Source of the DNA: Paraphysomonas bandaiensis
Lineage: Eukaryota > Chrysophyceae
Direction of reading: 5' to 3'
Assembly: GCA_965644295.1 (NCBI GenBank)
Contig: CBFFRP010000410.1
Location: forward strand, 124,001 to 188,000
Length of the DNA stretch: 64,000 nt
Both the position numbers and the translations under genes were made by a program. This document shows, in pieces, positions 23,471-35,879 of this stretch; positions within the stretch are counted from its first letter, which is position 1; the number at the start of each line of letters is the position of its first letter. The notes beneath the pieces are model-generated. The model ran no database searches and was not told the DNA's origin. It saw nothing but the letters and a program-made list of their open reading frames with translations.

Positions 23471-23856
23471 GTGTACAGCAGTAGGTACGAAGGTAGGTAG
23501 GTACTGTAGGTACAGTAGGTGGGTACAGGTAAGAAGATACGTAAGAAATCCCAGGTTTTTAGCTATATACTGTTTTTTGATAATATATTTCTCAAACAAC
23601 GAAAAATAGCGAGCGATTTTTTAACCTGGTCGACATAATCCCACCCACAGCAGTGTATGTAAAGTGTCAAATACAGCAAATATATATATGTATATATCCC
23701 GGACATATGATTGGCTGAGAACGATTTGGCGGAATGTGGTCTATTCAAGATTCGTAACGGACTGTTTGAAACGGTGCATTTCGTTGTGGTTTTCTGTTGC
23801 AAAGCATTATCACAACTGTCCATTAACACAATTATTTATACAGAGCAGTACTCAAG

Positions 23857-24681
23857 ATGATTTTTTCTGTTATAATCTCAGCTGCAATGCTTGCGGTTGC
23901 AAGCGGAACTTCTTCACCGACTTCTGTTCCATCTGGGCAGCCTTCTGGACAACCAACTGGTCAGCCTACAGGACAACCTACTTGTGTGCCTACTGGTGAA
24001 CCTTCTGGGCAACCAACCTCTATTCCTACAAGTGCTCCCTCATATGTTGAGGAGCCTTGGGGTCAGATTACATGGGACAAGCGCCGTCACCGTCAGGCTG
24101 GTATGTGTGAGAATCAGTGCTCCGGCCATGGAACCTGTGAATTCAATGATAACTGCCGATGCTACAAGGGTATTGATGGTGAGGATGAGTATACCGGCCC
24201 TGACTGCTCTTTGAGAACTTGCCCTAAGGACTTTGCCTGGGTTGGATCTGTTGTCAATGCCAATGATTTACATCCCTGGGTTGAGTGCTCTAACAAGGGA
24301 ATTTGCGATCGTACTTCTGGCGAATGCCAGTGCTTTACTGGATATGAGGGTGTTGCTTGCCAGAGAACCGTCTGTCCTAATAACTGTAATGACCGTGGAA
24401 CATGCTGGCCTGAAAAGCATTTGGCATCCAAAGCTTCCCGTGTTTACACCACTCCTTGGGACGCTATGAAACACGTTGGTTGCCTTTGTGATGCTGGATA
24501 CAGAGGACCTGCATGCGACCAACAGGAATGCCCCTCTGGCCTTGATCCTTTGGATGGATATGGTAATGAAGCTGGACGAGACTGCTCTGGTAGAGGTATT
24601 TGCGACTATGGAACTGGAACCTGCTCTTGCTTCACTGGTTTCTTTGGCACTCGTTGTCAGCACCAGACCACTGTGATGTAA
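23857..24681 (+). CDS. Secreted EGF-repeat protein with GQPT linker (stramenopile type)
   Basis: A single exon of 274 codons. Residues 1-17 form a signal peptide. Residues about 20-60 are a Thr/Pro linker made of [13 protein letters not shown]-type repeats, which I know from brown algae, pelagophytes and other stramenopiles. Four cysteine-rich EGF/teneurin-like modules follow, with [47 protein letters not shown] and [17 protein letters not shown] as the repeated cores. The protein ends soon after the last module with no membrane anchor. Tenascin/teneurin-like EGF proteins of this kind include the mastigoneme (flagellar hair) proteins of heterokonts, so a flagellar-hair or cell-surface role is possible. 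It could equally be a generic extracellular matrix protein. The linker is expected to be O-glycosylated. Confidence 0.85.
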   Translation: MIFSVIISAAMLAVASGTSSPTSVPSGQPSGQPTGQPTGQPTCVPTGEPSGQPTSIPTSAPSYVEEPWGQITWDKRRHRQAGMCENQCSGHGTCEFNDNCRCYKGIDGEDEYTGPDCSLRTCPKDFAWVGSVVNANDLHPWVECSNKGICDRTSGECQCFTGYEGVACQRTVCPNNCNDRGTCWPEKHLASKASRVYTTPWDAMKHVGCLCDAGYRGPACDQQECPSGLDPLDGYGNEAGRDCSGRGICDYGTGTCSCFTGFFGTRCQHQTTVM

Positions 24682-25528
24682 ATGTGATTCTTGTAATAGG
24701 ACGATATATGTTTATGTTATGAAGCTAATAATAATTTCAACGTTACTTCGGTAACAACTCTACATTTACTTACCTTCACTCCTTCACAACTTTAATATTT
24801 CGTATTTACATACGTCTAGCATTTAGAATTCCAGAGTGCACCAGAAAGAATGCAAGTGCCATGAGGGCGCAACACCCTATTGATAGTCCTATCTATCTAT
24901 AATCTATACTGCACAGAATTGTTTTTTTGGGGGAAGTTGGGTTCTGTCATGTCATTGCTAACAGAAACTCATTTGATATATGCTGATGACAGCTTTGGGA
25001 GGTTAGAAGAATTAATTTATAAATGCCTACGTGAAATAAATTACTATGCGACGCATAACTATTAACTGGGGTCACATGAGTCCACATAAAGTGGAATATT
25101 CCTCAAGCTCTCCAAGGCGCCGCGGCATCAATTCCTCCTGCGAATTGTTCTCTGCCCTCATCAAAATCGGACTCGCACCTTTTGCTACACTTGTTCTGAC
25201 TCTTACATGCCTATTGGTAATAATCAGACATTTACTACAACTGCATATCTGAGATTAAAGTATTGTGTGAAACAAAGCAAGTTTGAGGTTTACGCGATAT
25301 GTCCTATTTGACCATTAGAGGAGAGCGCAGAAATGTAATGACGCACATTGTTCGACATAGCGTTACGTAATTCGAATATTATTACAACAGAAAAGAACAA
25401 AAGCATTCGGATTTAATAGCAAGTAGCGCTTATTCATATTTCATAGTATTCATTTTTGTGATGCTCAGCAACTAATTCCGGAATCTAAGTCTATATTCAT
25501 TCGTATAATAACGGGTTTTCCCAGAACA
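24682..25528. other. Intergenic between convergent genes, contains a dispersed-repeat fragment
   Basis: Positions 25162-25183 share 22 identical bases with 5347-5368 in dispersed-repeat copy A, and weaker similarity extends a little to the left. No gene is supported; the 68-codon frame at 25046-25252 overlaps the repeat fragment. Confidence 0.45.
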
Positions 25529-28500
25529 CTAGTAGCAGCAGGTAAACCATGGGCAAAACGGTTGCTTTTGTTCAATAATGGTGGTCGTCCCTCCTTCGTT
25601 CGGGTCTGCACTAGAACTCTCGAGAAACATTCGCTGACTTGAAGTTAAACCGCCATTTTTGACTGCCATTGCTAGTTCATGTATAGTGGCACGTTGAGTA
25701 AACATGAACTCATCTGGGAACTCACAATAAAACCTGTCCAGTTCAGATATATGAAGTCAAGCATATAGTAGTAACACAAACTCGATATATTAACAGAGTA
25801 TACACTACAAGATGCTAGGAACTACAGATGTATACCTGTTTTCTATAACGCCCTTGAACTGAACAATAGACATTGAATCAAGTCCCATCGAGGCCATCGA
25901 AGTGCCGCGGTCAACTGGTACCGCTAGTGGCCCAGTTGGCCCACTGGAAGAAATCTGCATGAGCTTCTCTTCCAAACGCCCCTCAATCTCCTCAATAGTC
26001 AAAGAGCGAATCTCGTCAGCAGAGGAGGTCTGCTGTACCAGTCCTGCATCACAGAAGCGATCACTGCCGTAAAAGACAAAAAATATACGCAAAGGTTCAC
26101 CATCGATTTCCAAGTTGCCATCCTGGGCCACGGAAGTATTATCTTCTCCAATTGCCTTCCCATTATTCACAGCACTATCCTCCACATTTATTGTTGACTC
26201 TCCACCTGACATACCATTACAATCCCATTAAAAGTGATATCCACGCATAATAAGGTGCCGAGTTTCATTTTTACGTAAAGTAGCCAATAAATAATGAACA
26301 AATTGGGAATAACCTGTTTCATAGTTTGTGTTCTGTTGGCCTGGTGGTGCCTCCCACTTGGCAAGTATTTGCAGAGATCCCTCCATGTAAGCTCTCCTGC
26401 ACCATGTCCTGGCTATTTTCCCAGAAGTTGTTTTGGGTACAGTGCGCGATTTTATAAGAACTACACATTGAAGAGCAACCCCATGGTCGGAAGATACACT
26501 ATAACGTACAGCCTCCAGAATAGAGTTGAGTTGATCTGCACTTGCTCCGTCTCGAACCTGATACATTAGTCATGATTGAATTTTCATACATTTCCTACAG
26601 CTAGATTATACTGATGCGGTACTCAACTACGAACGACAAGTATTTTTCGACAGGTATATTTGACAACTCGTGCTATCACATGTCTAGTCGGAAATAAAAC
26701 TTTACCTCGGCCACATATACCACTCCTTCTGTATGCGCATCATTACTTCCTGACACCGCAAAAGCTGCTGAACAACCTGATGGATTGCAGTCAAAATACG
26801 ACATAAAAAGCACATGATGTTGCCGCATATATATAATCCTAGCGCATGCACTTAGATATGTACTACAATTCGCCAGATTGAAATTCTATGAAACAATTGA
26901 TATTTCCATAAGGGAGAACAAGAGGTGTACTTCAATGCAACATGATATGGACGTGTGACACTGTAGAGCTGTACCTACCCGGTCTTATTTGAGAATTACA
27001 GCTCTCAGCTGTTCGTTCGATATCCTGAGGGTAGTGGTTGCTTCCTCGAACTATAATTAAGTCTTTCAGTCGCCCACATATGAAGAGCTCGTTCCTATGC
27101 ATAAATCCTAAGTCCCCCGTCCTGAGGTACGTGTTGGAATTAGTAGCATGTGTTGGGCTGGCATGAAAATCATGTCGGCTCAGCTCTTGCATATTCCAAT
27201 AACCCATGGCTTTCGAAGGGGAATTAACCCATATCTCACCGATCTAGAAGATCTCAACATCACTGAAGCCATAACATGTAAATACCCAACCCTTACATAC
27301 CTTATCGTCAGCGAGAATATCGCCTGTGTCGGGATCCACAATCAGTAGATCGACATCTTGCCCCTTGGATGGATATCCACAACCAACAATCTCGGCCGTA
27401 GGCACATCTTTCTTCACCTCCGGTTCTGCTACCAACCCTTCTTTATCTGAAGGTGCTTCAACAGCATCACAGTACCCTTTCGACTCACCAGTGGGTGTAG
27501 AGTTGTCACTGTTGGGGAACTGCATGTGTTCATGGACAACATGGACCGACCTGCCTTCCAGAGACTCCTTCTCGACAATGAGCCTCTGTTTCCCTCCTAA
27601 ATCAGCAAGTCAGATGCATACGAAGACTATACAACAAAAACTTCTTGTCTTGCCAATACAGTGTCTGTCGACAACTTATATTCATGCAATTCAGTTACCT
27701 GAACAGACAAACACCGTGTGTTCTGCAAGTCCGTATGTGGGATATATCACACCAGGAGACAGCCCAAAACCAGCAAATACGTTACAAAATTGATCTAGTG
27801 CCACGGCATCAACGGGCTCCGCGGCATTGATCATATGACGAACAGAAGACAAATCAAGATCGGTAATAGGCGGAGAAGCTTCTTTGAACTTTCTAGTAAC
27901 CAAGGCAAATGCAAAATTTGGCGCCTGGTAGAGGTAGAGTTATTTATGTACTATTACATATTTTCAAATGTTGAGACGCACTAGTGGGACAATCACAATC
28001 CATTCACAACCCACGGTACAAACTGCAGCGCGCCGTGAAAATCAAGGTCACAATTATACCTGCGTATGCGACGCCTTGTAAATAGATAAGGCCCGGACCC
28101 ACTGTGTAGGGTCCTTTAAAAAAGATATAGGGGAGAGATAATAACCGCTGCCACCGCAGTAAGCACACCCGAGATAGGAGCCTAAAAGTGAAATCACGAA
28201 TACAAACAAGGTTGCCGTGGTGGGTATATTTACCTATAAGTCCCATCTAGATAGAAATAAACTTAGAAAACAACTTTCAATACATAAATACGAAATGTAA
28301 ATCTACGTATCAGTCTATCCTAACCGATGGTATAGCATATGTGAACTATTGCAATATTCACGTGCAAACAAGGCATTTACAACATCACTCACATCATGAT
28401 ACTGGGGCAACCAAGACACGCATACAGTCTCCGGTGTAGTCTCCAGCTCCTGTGCGATGAGCATTTCATTATGAGCCAGATTGTTATGCGATATCATAAC

Positions 28501-29297
28501 TCCTTTGGGCTCAGAAGTAGAGCCAGATGTGTACTGAAGAAATGCAGTGTCATCACCCCGAACAACATGAGACACAGCAGGGTGGGATGTTGCCTGCTTG
28601 GCTTTCGAAATCACATTGTCAATAGTGATCCATCTGTGAGCGTGTTATCTTACATTGTACAAATATCATAATACACAGTGAGCATGTTGTAGCAGCTAGT
28701 GAAATGTAACAGCAAGATTCATTCTGCAACATAAAACTTACTTTAAATCTGGCCATGTATACTCCCCCTTTGAAGAGAAGATGTTTTTAATATCCGCTAC
28801 TCGCTTGGCAAAATTATACATCGTGTGTGTTAGTGCAATATTAGCCCCACTATTGGATTGTATAGAAATGAAATGATGTAGATCCTTCTTTTGCTTTCTT
28901 GGATCGGGAGGGAAAACAGGTACAGCGATCACACCAGCTTTGAAGCATGCTACTAAGGATATCATAAAGTGCAACCCTGGAAAGAAAACAAGCATCGCAC
29001 GATCTCCTGGTTGCAAACCACAATCACATGTGAGATGCACTGCTAATGTAGATGTAATCCTCTCTAGCTCCTATATACATAACCCTATATAACTATACAC
29101 ATATCATACAGGAAAACTATCTCACCATATACGTATAAGAGTCAATGGGTTCACTTTTATCATTCAAAAATGTCCAAGCAGTCTACATATAGGCGTTTAG
29201 AGGCATATTATACGTTAGATTAGTAGATATGCACCTTGTTAGGCTGTGAGTTCGCCCATTGGGCTATACGGTCAAGAAACAGTGGCATGTTAGTCAT
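25529..29297 (-). CDS. Fatty acyl-AMP ligase fused to an acyl carrier domain
   Basis: Thirteen exons on the minus strand: 29297-29235, 29182-29126, 29070-28742, 28633-28393, 28246-28234, 28181-28060, 27924-27699, 27596-27301, 27243-26979, 26776-26706, 26557-26314, 26205-25836, 25733-25529. All phases agree; total 833 residues. The adenylation domain has YTSGSTSEPKG (about 184-194), QYHDMGLIG, YPTYGLAEHTV, RTGDLGF and GRLKDLIIVRGSNHYPQDIE. The last block is characteristic of FAAL enzymes, which make acyl-adenylates and pass them to a carrier protein, not to CoA. The C-terminal domain carries MGLDSMSIVQF, a phosphopantetheine site with Ser753 as attachment residue. The protein ends CPWFTCCY. 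A 13-nt exon (28234-28246) supplies the MGLIG part of the core motif. No PKS or NRPS gene lies nearby, so the acyl acceptor is unknown. It would need a phosphopantetheinyl transferase in trans. Confidence 0.92.
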
Positions 29298-29778
29298 TAT
29301 TTTGTCCTTGATGTTGTTAATAAGTGATTATTGAATGGTTATTTCTTTGAATGGTAATATAATGACAGTTATGTGTTGCTTAATAGATATGTGGGTTAGT
29401 GCTGGATGTCTCTCTATATATGTGTATATGTCTAGATGTAGAGTTTCTTCAGCGTATTATCTATGACCGGAGTTGACTTTTGGACTTAAATGCTAGATAA
29501 TCCGATTTTTAGATATATTCTTTTGAAAATTAGGATTTTGGTGACTTGGAAAAGTAGAATATTTTATAAATATTGGTTTTGTCTGTTTAGAGAGAAGAAT
29601 ATACCAGATTTCTATAAGGAAATGATATGAAAATCAAAATATCGATGTTTTATGTGTTACATACTGGAAAATCAAGCAGACGGTCTATAAGCGTCTTCTA
29701 AACCTCTCAACTTTAACGACTTTTCAATACAAACTTCATCAATTCACTTCATCATACTTCATACTTCTACCTATAAAA
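29298..29778. promoter_or_regulatory. Shared 5' region of divergent FAAL-ACP and myosin genes
   Basis: 481 bp between two divergent start codons, so both promoters should lie here. It is AT-rich with no tandem array, unlike several other divergent spacers in the window. No specific element could be named. Confidence 0.4.
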
Positions 29779-32700
29779 ATGTCACAACATTCTTCTATAG
29801 TAACTATATGGATTGAAGATAAACATGATGTATATACCGTAGCAGAAGTAGTACAATCCTCTACATCTTTAACAGCTCATGATATCTTTATATATAAAAT
29901 CCCTAATAGAATCCCTGTTAAAATATTAAAGAATGGTATAACTACATCCGTATTAAGAGATCGTGTCTATTATCTCGATCCATCACATACGGAAGATTCA
30001 TGTGATATGGCATGTTTAGAAAATCTTAATCCGGCATCAGTCTTACACATTCTACGACAAAGATATCTCGCTAGAAGGATATATACACGTGTATTCCCTA
30101 TAATTATATCCATAGGAGCTTATCACATTAATACAAATATACAGACTATTAATACATATAAATCTTTATCATATGAGAATCAACGTGGACATGTTTATCA
30201 TATGATGGATGAAGCACTTGATGGGGTCACTACTAACAGTCAATCGATTATATTATGTGGTGAATCTGGTAGTGGGAAATCATCTGTATGTTATAATCTT
30301 ATTGAATACTTATGTCATCAATCATTACTTACTGATCCTGCCAATATTGATATTCCAACTCTATTACATGATCCGGACTCATGTACCCTTGAAGCCAAAA
30401 TATTATCTGGAGGGTTTATATTAGACATGTTTGGAAATTGTAAAACTTCACTGAATAGAAGCGCAACGAGATACATTAAATACTTACGAGCTTATGTTCA
30501 GGTGACACTTTTCTTTTTAGACATATATGCATTGTGTACTTATACACTGCATTGACAACGAAGTATATCACCGTATTTTGAATTGTGTATCAGACTGTGT
30601 GATTAGTTACCATGAATGAAACATTCTATCACTACTACTGCTACAACGTTTTGATTATATGGGTGTAGGACAAGCGAATTATGTATGCAGAGATCAGCCA
30701 CTTCCTTTTGGAGCGTAGTCGAGTAACTTCACACTCTTACGGGGAATCATCATTTCATGTTTTCTATGCACTTCTTGCGTCCATTACGAAAGGAATTAAT
30801 TCTGTAGATCTGCTTGGATTAGACCCTACGCAGCAATATCAGTATATTCGTCAATTAGATGGCCCCAAAAATCCAGGGCATCTGAATTCGTTATTGGCTG
30901 ATTATAACAATTTGGTCGACTGCATGCATAAGTTTGGTATTTCCGGTGATGTCCTATCGAATTTGTTTCAAGTTCTTTCGGCGATTATATTATTGGGTAA
31001 CGTAGAATTTGTACAGAAAGATGTTGGGTTGAGTGCGAGCGACGCAAGCGCTGACTCTGCAGAGTGTATGCTGTCGCCATCATCTGTGGAGACTGTCGAA
31101 ATACTTTGCAAACTTCTCGGGATACGGAATTTAGAACAGATCCTTACAAGCAAGGCCATACAAGGTGGCAGGTCGTCCGTGTATTTTGTCGGCATGACAG
31201 TGGATCAGGCTGAGAGTAACAAGGACTCCTTTGCTAAAGCTCTTTACTGTAAATTATTTTGCTGGGTTGTTAATAAGGTGAATGAAGGCATGAGATTTTC
31301 TGGTCCCGCAGATGCGTCTTACGGCGAAGATATGTTTAATGTACGATTGCGCTCGAATTCGACTGCTTCGTATGGTTACGTCGGAATACTGGATATGTAC
31401 GGTTTCGAAATGTATGAAAAGAGTCGATTCGAGCAGTTTTGTATAAATTACTGTAATGAAAAAATTCAGCATGTGTTCTATTCGGAAGTATTCTCGCCAC
31501 AGGTAACTCTAATGGTTAATGAAGAGTGTCCACACAAAATATATAAAGGGCTGAATAACCGTGAATGCTTGACACTGCTAGAAGGTGACGATGGGATCTT
31601 GCGATTAATTGATGAACACTGCCTTCTTAGTAGGGCGAATCAAGATGATCAATCCCTTCTAGTTTTGTTTTCAAACCACCACGGGAAAAAGGAAAAGTTT
31701 GGTTGCAGTCTTGTTGGTAAGAAACCTGTGAAGGGTGACACTGTTTTTAAAATCCGTCATTTTGCGTACAGTGTGCCTTATAGTGTAAAAGGCTTTATGC
31801 GTAAAAACTTAGATAGATGTGAATTGGATTCATTTATTCGGACGAGCGTGAATAGCTTCGTGCAGGAGTTGAATACTGTCATTGATGAAGGAAATGAGGA
31901 TGTTACTTCGTCATCCTTATCTCGTGGGAAGCGGATAAAGAAAGCTAAAAGCACTGTGTGTTCCATATATCGCAACCGACTAGCTGTCTTAGTAAACGAA
32001 GTCAATACAACCAGTACGCAGTTTGTTCAATGTATTAAGCCAAACAAGTCCGAATCCTCCAGTAACTTCGACTCAGAGTTTGTTATGCACCAGCTACAAT
32101 ACTGTGGGGTGTTTGATATAATCAAAGTATATGATGAGGGGTATAGCATACGCCTTACCTGGAAAGAGTTGCATGAGGCACTTCTTGAGCTTGATCTCTT
32201 TGACTGCAAGGCCAGGGGAATGAAAGTGAAAGCCACCCTAGCAGAGAGTATTGAAAATATCAAAGCTTTATTCAACCGTAATTTGGACCCTACAATGTGG
32301 TTTGTTGGGGCTTCTGGTTTGGTGTATATGAAGGCGTGTGTGTATGATGAGCTGCACCGAAAGAGAAATTATAATGCTGCTGCAATAATACAAAAGAATT
32401 TCAAGGTGCATTCACTGAACATTTACAGAGAAAAATTGTGCCGAGCACTGCACAGGGTACGGTGGTCAGTATATCGTTATATTTTGCGTGTACGGCGAAT
32501 AAAAACTAGTAGTTATCGACATCGGGCTATCAAAGAAAAGTCATATCTATTGATGCGTTGGCGTCTAAAAGCACGGCTGCGCCTCCATAAATATCAGAAA
32601 ATACTTAAATTCATTCTCTTCAAGCCTATTTGGAAAAGCCGCATTCGACTGCTTATTCGTTCCCAAAGAATTTTGTCTCAGTTTCTGAAATCGCGGCTGC

Positions 32701-35228
32701 AAAGACTGCGGTATAGAAAGGTACGACATTTGGCTGTGGTGTTACAGAAGCACGCCCGAGGAATGCATACGAGAAGGTTTATGTTACATCAAATAGAGAT
32801 AGTAAAAGCGAAGATGCACCAGGTGCTGTGCCGAAAAGCTGCACATAGAATTTATAGGTAAGGAATGCTAGAGTAGTTGATGTATAATTTTTGCATTTCA
32901 CACTGTGTTGTGACTGGACATTTGCTTTTAGTGCCTATCGCAATTTTGTTCTTAGAAATTGGGTGGAGAAAGCATTTACTGCTATTCGTTGGGATGATGT
33001 GCTAGGGCTACAACATCTGCTTGGACAAACTTTGCAAGGGGTGACGCTAAAGCCTGCTCAAGTTTGTCTTCGTTGTGACCAAGTAATTAACGTTCGAGAT
33101 GCTTCAAGTGGGTATACATCACTTCTACACATGGCGGTTGACATTGAGAATATTGACATGGTTGAGGTTAGTGTATGCACCTGCACATATTACGACGATG
33201 TACCTATTTTGTACCAATTGGTACTGGCGTATACGAAATGAGTTTGTGTACTCCTACTCATTGATTGCTAACCTCATATTTTTATACGTCCAGTTACTTC
33301 TTCAGTGTGGTGCTAGTCCCTACTGCCACGACTTCATGGGGCACACTCCGTTGAACAGGTGATAGTTCTTTGGTCGTTGTGCGTAATATTTTAAAGTAAT
33401 ATGGATTGGTCGTAGTATACCTTTGCCTCCAACAACGTTGGTTCATGCACTGTTGTTGTCATTGATCATTTCACATTGCAAAGACGCCCTGGATTACCCT
33501 GATGCCAATGGCTACGTGTTTGATAACTTCGACGATGTGAGTATGTTTTCTTTGCCACCTGTATATTATTTACATACTGTTAACTGAATACGTGATTCTG
33601 AATTGTGCCATATATATTGTTGTTGGCAAAAACGGCAACTCACAAGAACTTGTCTGATGCTACAGTATATTATGAATCCAACGTTTTCGGCTGTTCCTTG
33701 TGAGAATTCGACCCTAGGAAAAGTTCTGGCAGATCATCGTCGATTCAGAAATCGTATGCAGGCTAAAGCTCGCCACAAAGAAGCAATGTATAAAGGTATT
33801 GCCAAATATATAAAGATGCCGCTTTGTTGAGTGTGCAACTTGTAATTAGTTTCCCTTTGAGTACTAGTGGACAAAGTTTTTTTTATCAATTACATCATTC
33901 GTTTCATTTTGTTGTTCCAACTATATGATGTGCATTTACGTTGGATCCACTGTACATTTGACACGTGTCAACAGGAACTACTATTGTGACATTATTTGAT
34001 CCTAATGACTGGGAAAAGACACTACCCGAATGCTGTCCAGTGCCCGAGAGTCCACATATGGACATGCAAACGCTGAGTCAATTGGATATATTACTCCAAC
34101 AAGCGCAGCAATGCAGCGACGAATCTGATGTGGAGCCAGCTGATCCTACTCCAGAAGAAATTAAGGAGAGAGAAGCTCGAGATAAAATCAGGAAGAAGTT
34201 GTTCACATCTACGATGGGTAGTGACACTGCAGTTGAGAACATAGTTCCTCCTCGACGAAGAAAAACTCGTTTAGGAAAGTCGATATTTAGGAGACAGGTG
34301 GAAGAAGAGTCAACATTGAATGAGGAGAATGTCTCTGATGATGAAACCACCGAGTCGAATGTAGTGTTTGTGTCTTATGAAGGAGGCGCAACCTACATAC
34401 CGTTTTCTGCTTTTGAAGCGTTTGTGTCTCGTGAAGGTGGAGCAACGTACATACCATTTTCTTCTTTTTCCAGTGCACCACCTGTCATACGTGAGGCGAA
34501 ATATGACGGGCATAATGCTGATAGTTGTGATCATTCTGTAAAAGATGATGACACTAATATTAGCCCGGTCTCTGATAATGCTGAGTCCATTAGTAGTTTC
34601 GAATCAAGTGCTGAAAAATTTGAAATACCACACTTCAGTGATGGTATCGATAAGTCACACTTGCACAAGTTTTTCTTCAATCAATCGATGAGTCCGAAAT
34701 CGACTGTGGGTACGTCATTCAGCGAATTGGATCGCCGACGGACTGCATCTGCCCCTGAAGTTTATATTACTCCAGCTCGTCGACAAGCTGCTAAAGCATT
34801 GAAAAAGTCGCCTTCTCCAGGAAATGCTGCATCCAAGCCTTCTATGATGGACCTTCTAGCTACCTACCGAGAAAACGCATCCAAACCAGACTGTGGACCT
34901 GATGTTCCACCGATGCCATCAAACCAAAGCTCCGCTGCTGGTGATTTGAAGCCTGTTATACACAAAACGACGCATCCTGAAAAAAAGTGGTCTGTTGAAG
35001 AAGATGTTCAGGTAATAGATGTGTATATTGTACTACAGTATTGCAGTTGATTTTTACATCTTTATTTGATATCTATGTCTTTTATCTTAGTATCGGATGC
35101 TCATTGCTAAAAAGAATACGTTGGAGAAAGATCCTGTTCTCCATTTTATGACCTATTCTAGACTGGCGTCGAATAATTCTTCTCGAAGCAGCCCCAAGAA
35201 AGCTGCTTATGTAAATAAGAAAAAATAG
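29779..35228 (+). CDS. Divergent myosin with IQ motifs and ankyrin repeats
   Basis: Eight exons, 29779-30501, 30669-32857, 32932-33166, 33294-33358, 33416-33536, 33666-33795, 33975-35011 and 35091-35228, encode about 1545 residues with phase kept. The motor has the P-loop GESGSGKSS (161-169), a modified switch I (FGNCKTSLNRSATRY), switch II LDMYGFE, FCINYCNEKIQHVFY, HFAYSVPYSVKGF, and the actin/SH1 region FVQCIKPNKS...QLQYCGVFD. IQ-like helices follow (AAAIIQKNFKVH, LAVVLQKHARGMHTRR). Next are at least two ankyrin repeats (GYTSLLHMAVDIEN..., LLLQCGASPYCHD...GHTPLNR). The tail is acidic/Ser-rich and contains a tandem EGGATYIPFS pair. In switch I the usual N-x-N-S-S-R reads N-R-S-A-T-R, so ATPase kinetics may differ. 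Ankyrin-tailed myosins occur in protists; the cargo is unknown. Exons 5-6 are the least certain. Confidence 0.88.
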
Positions 35229-35879
35229 CAATTGAAGGTCATAATTATTATAGTTTTAGATTATTGATATAATCAATATATCACTCATTAAAATTGTTTT
35301 TAAAAATTCCTTGGTAACAATAATACTAAGCTTACCATTCACGTGGTTGACTGTGTTCTGAGTAGAATAAGTATTGAAATCACGTAATTTTTAAATTTAC
35401 GGTATACATCGGCTACGTCGTATGCTTGTAATAATAACATGCTTTGAAATGTTCAAAAAGTACCCTCAATCACACATATTATATATGTGATTTAATATAA
35501 GATAACGAATAAATTAAGGTACTAATGACATCTTAGGATTTATACTTTGCACAAAAGTCTATGAGAAATTTATCTAAAAGATATAAGTGTGGTGCTAATT
35601 GCTAATACGTGCTATAGTATTCTTCTTACTATGTAAAGTCCGGATGCTACTTGATCAACTACATCTCGAATATATAATAGACAACACCTCGTAAAGTCTA
35701 TGCGCAATGCATTAGGTTATAATAACTCCTTGTATTAGGTATCATCATATTATCAATATTAATTATATTCATATGCAGAAAGAAATAGCTCTACTAGAAA
35801 ACCAAGCCCAAGAGCTGAACATCAAATAAGTACGAAGCAAACATTTCTCCTTGGGCTATGCTTGCTGATTGAGTGCTAT
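35229..35879. other. Intergenic between convergent genes, nothing recognised
   Basis: About 650 bp of AT-rich DNA between the 3' ends of the myosin gene and the minus-strand unknown gene. No feature was seen. Confidence 0.5.
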
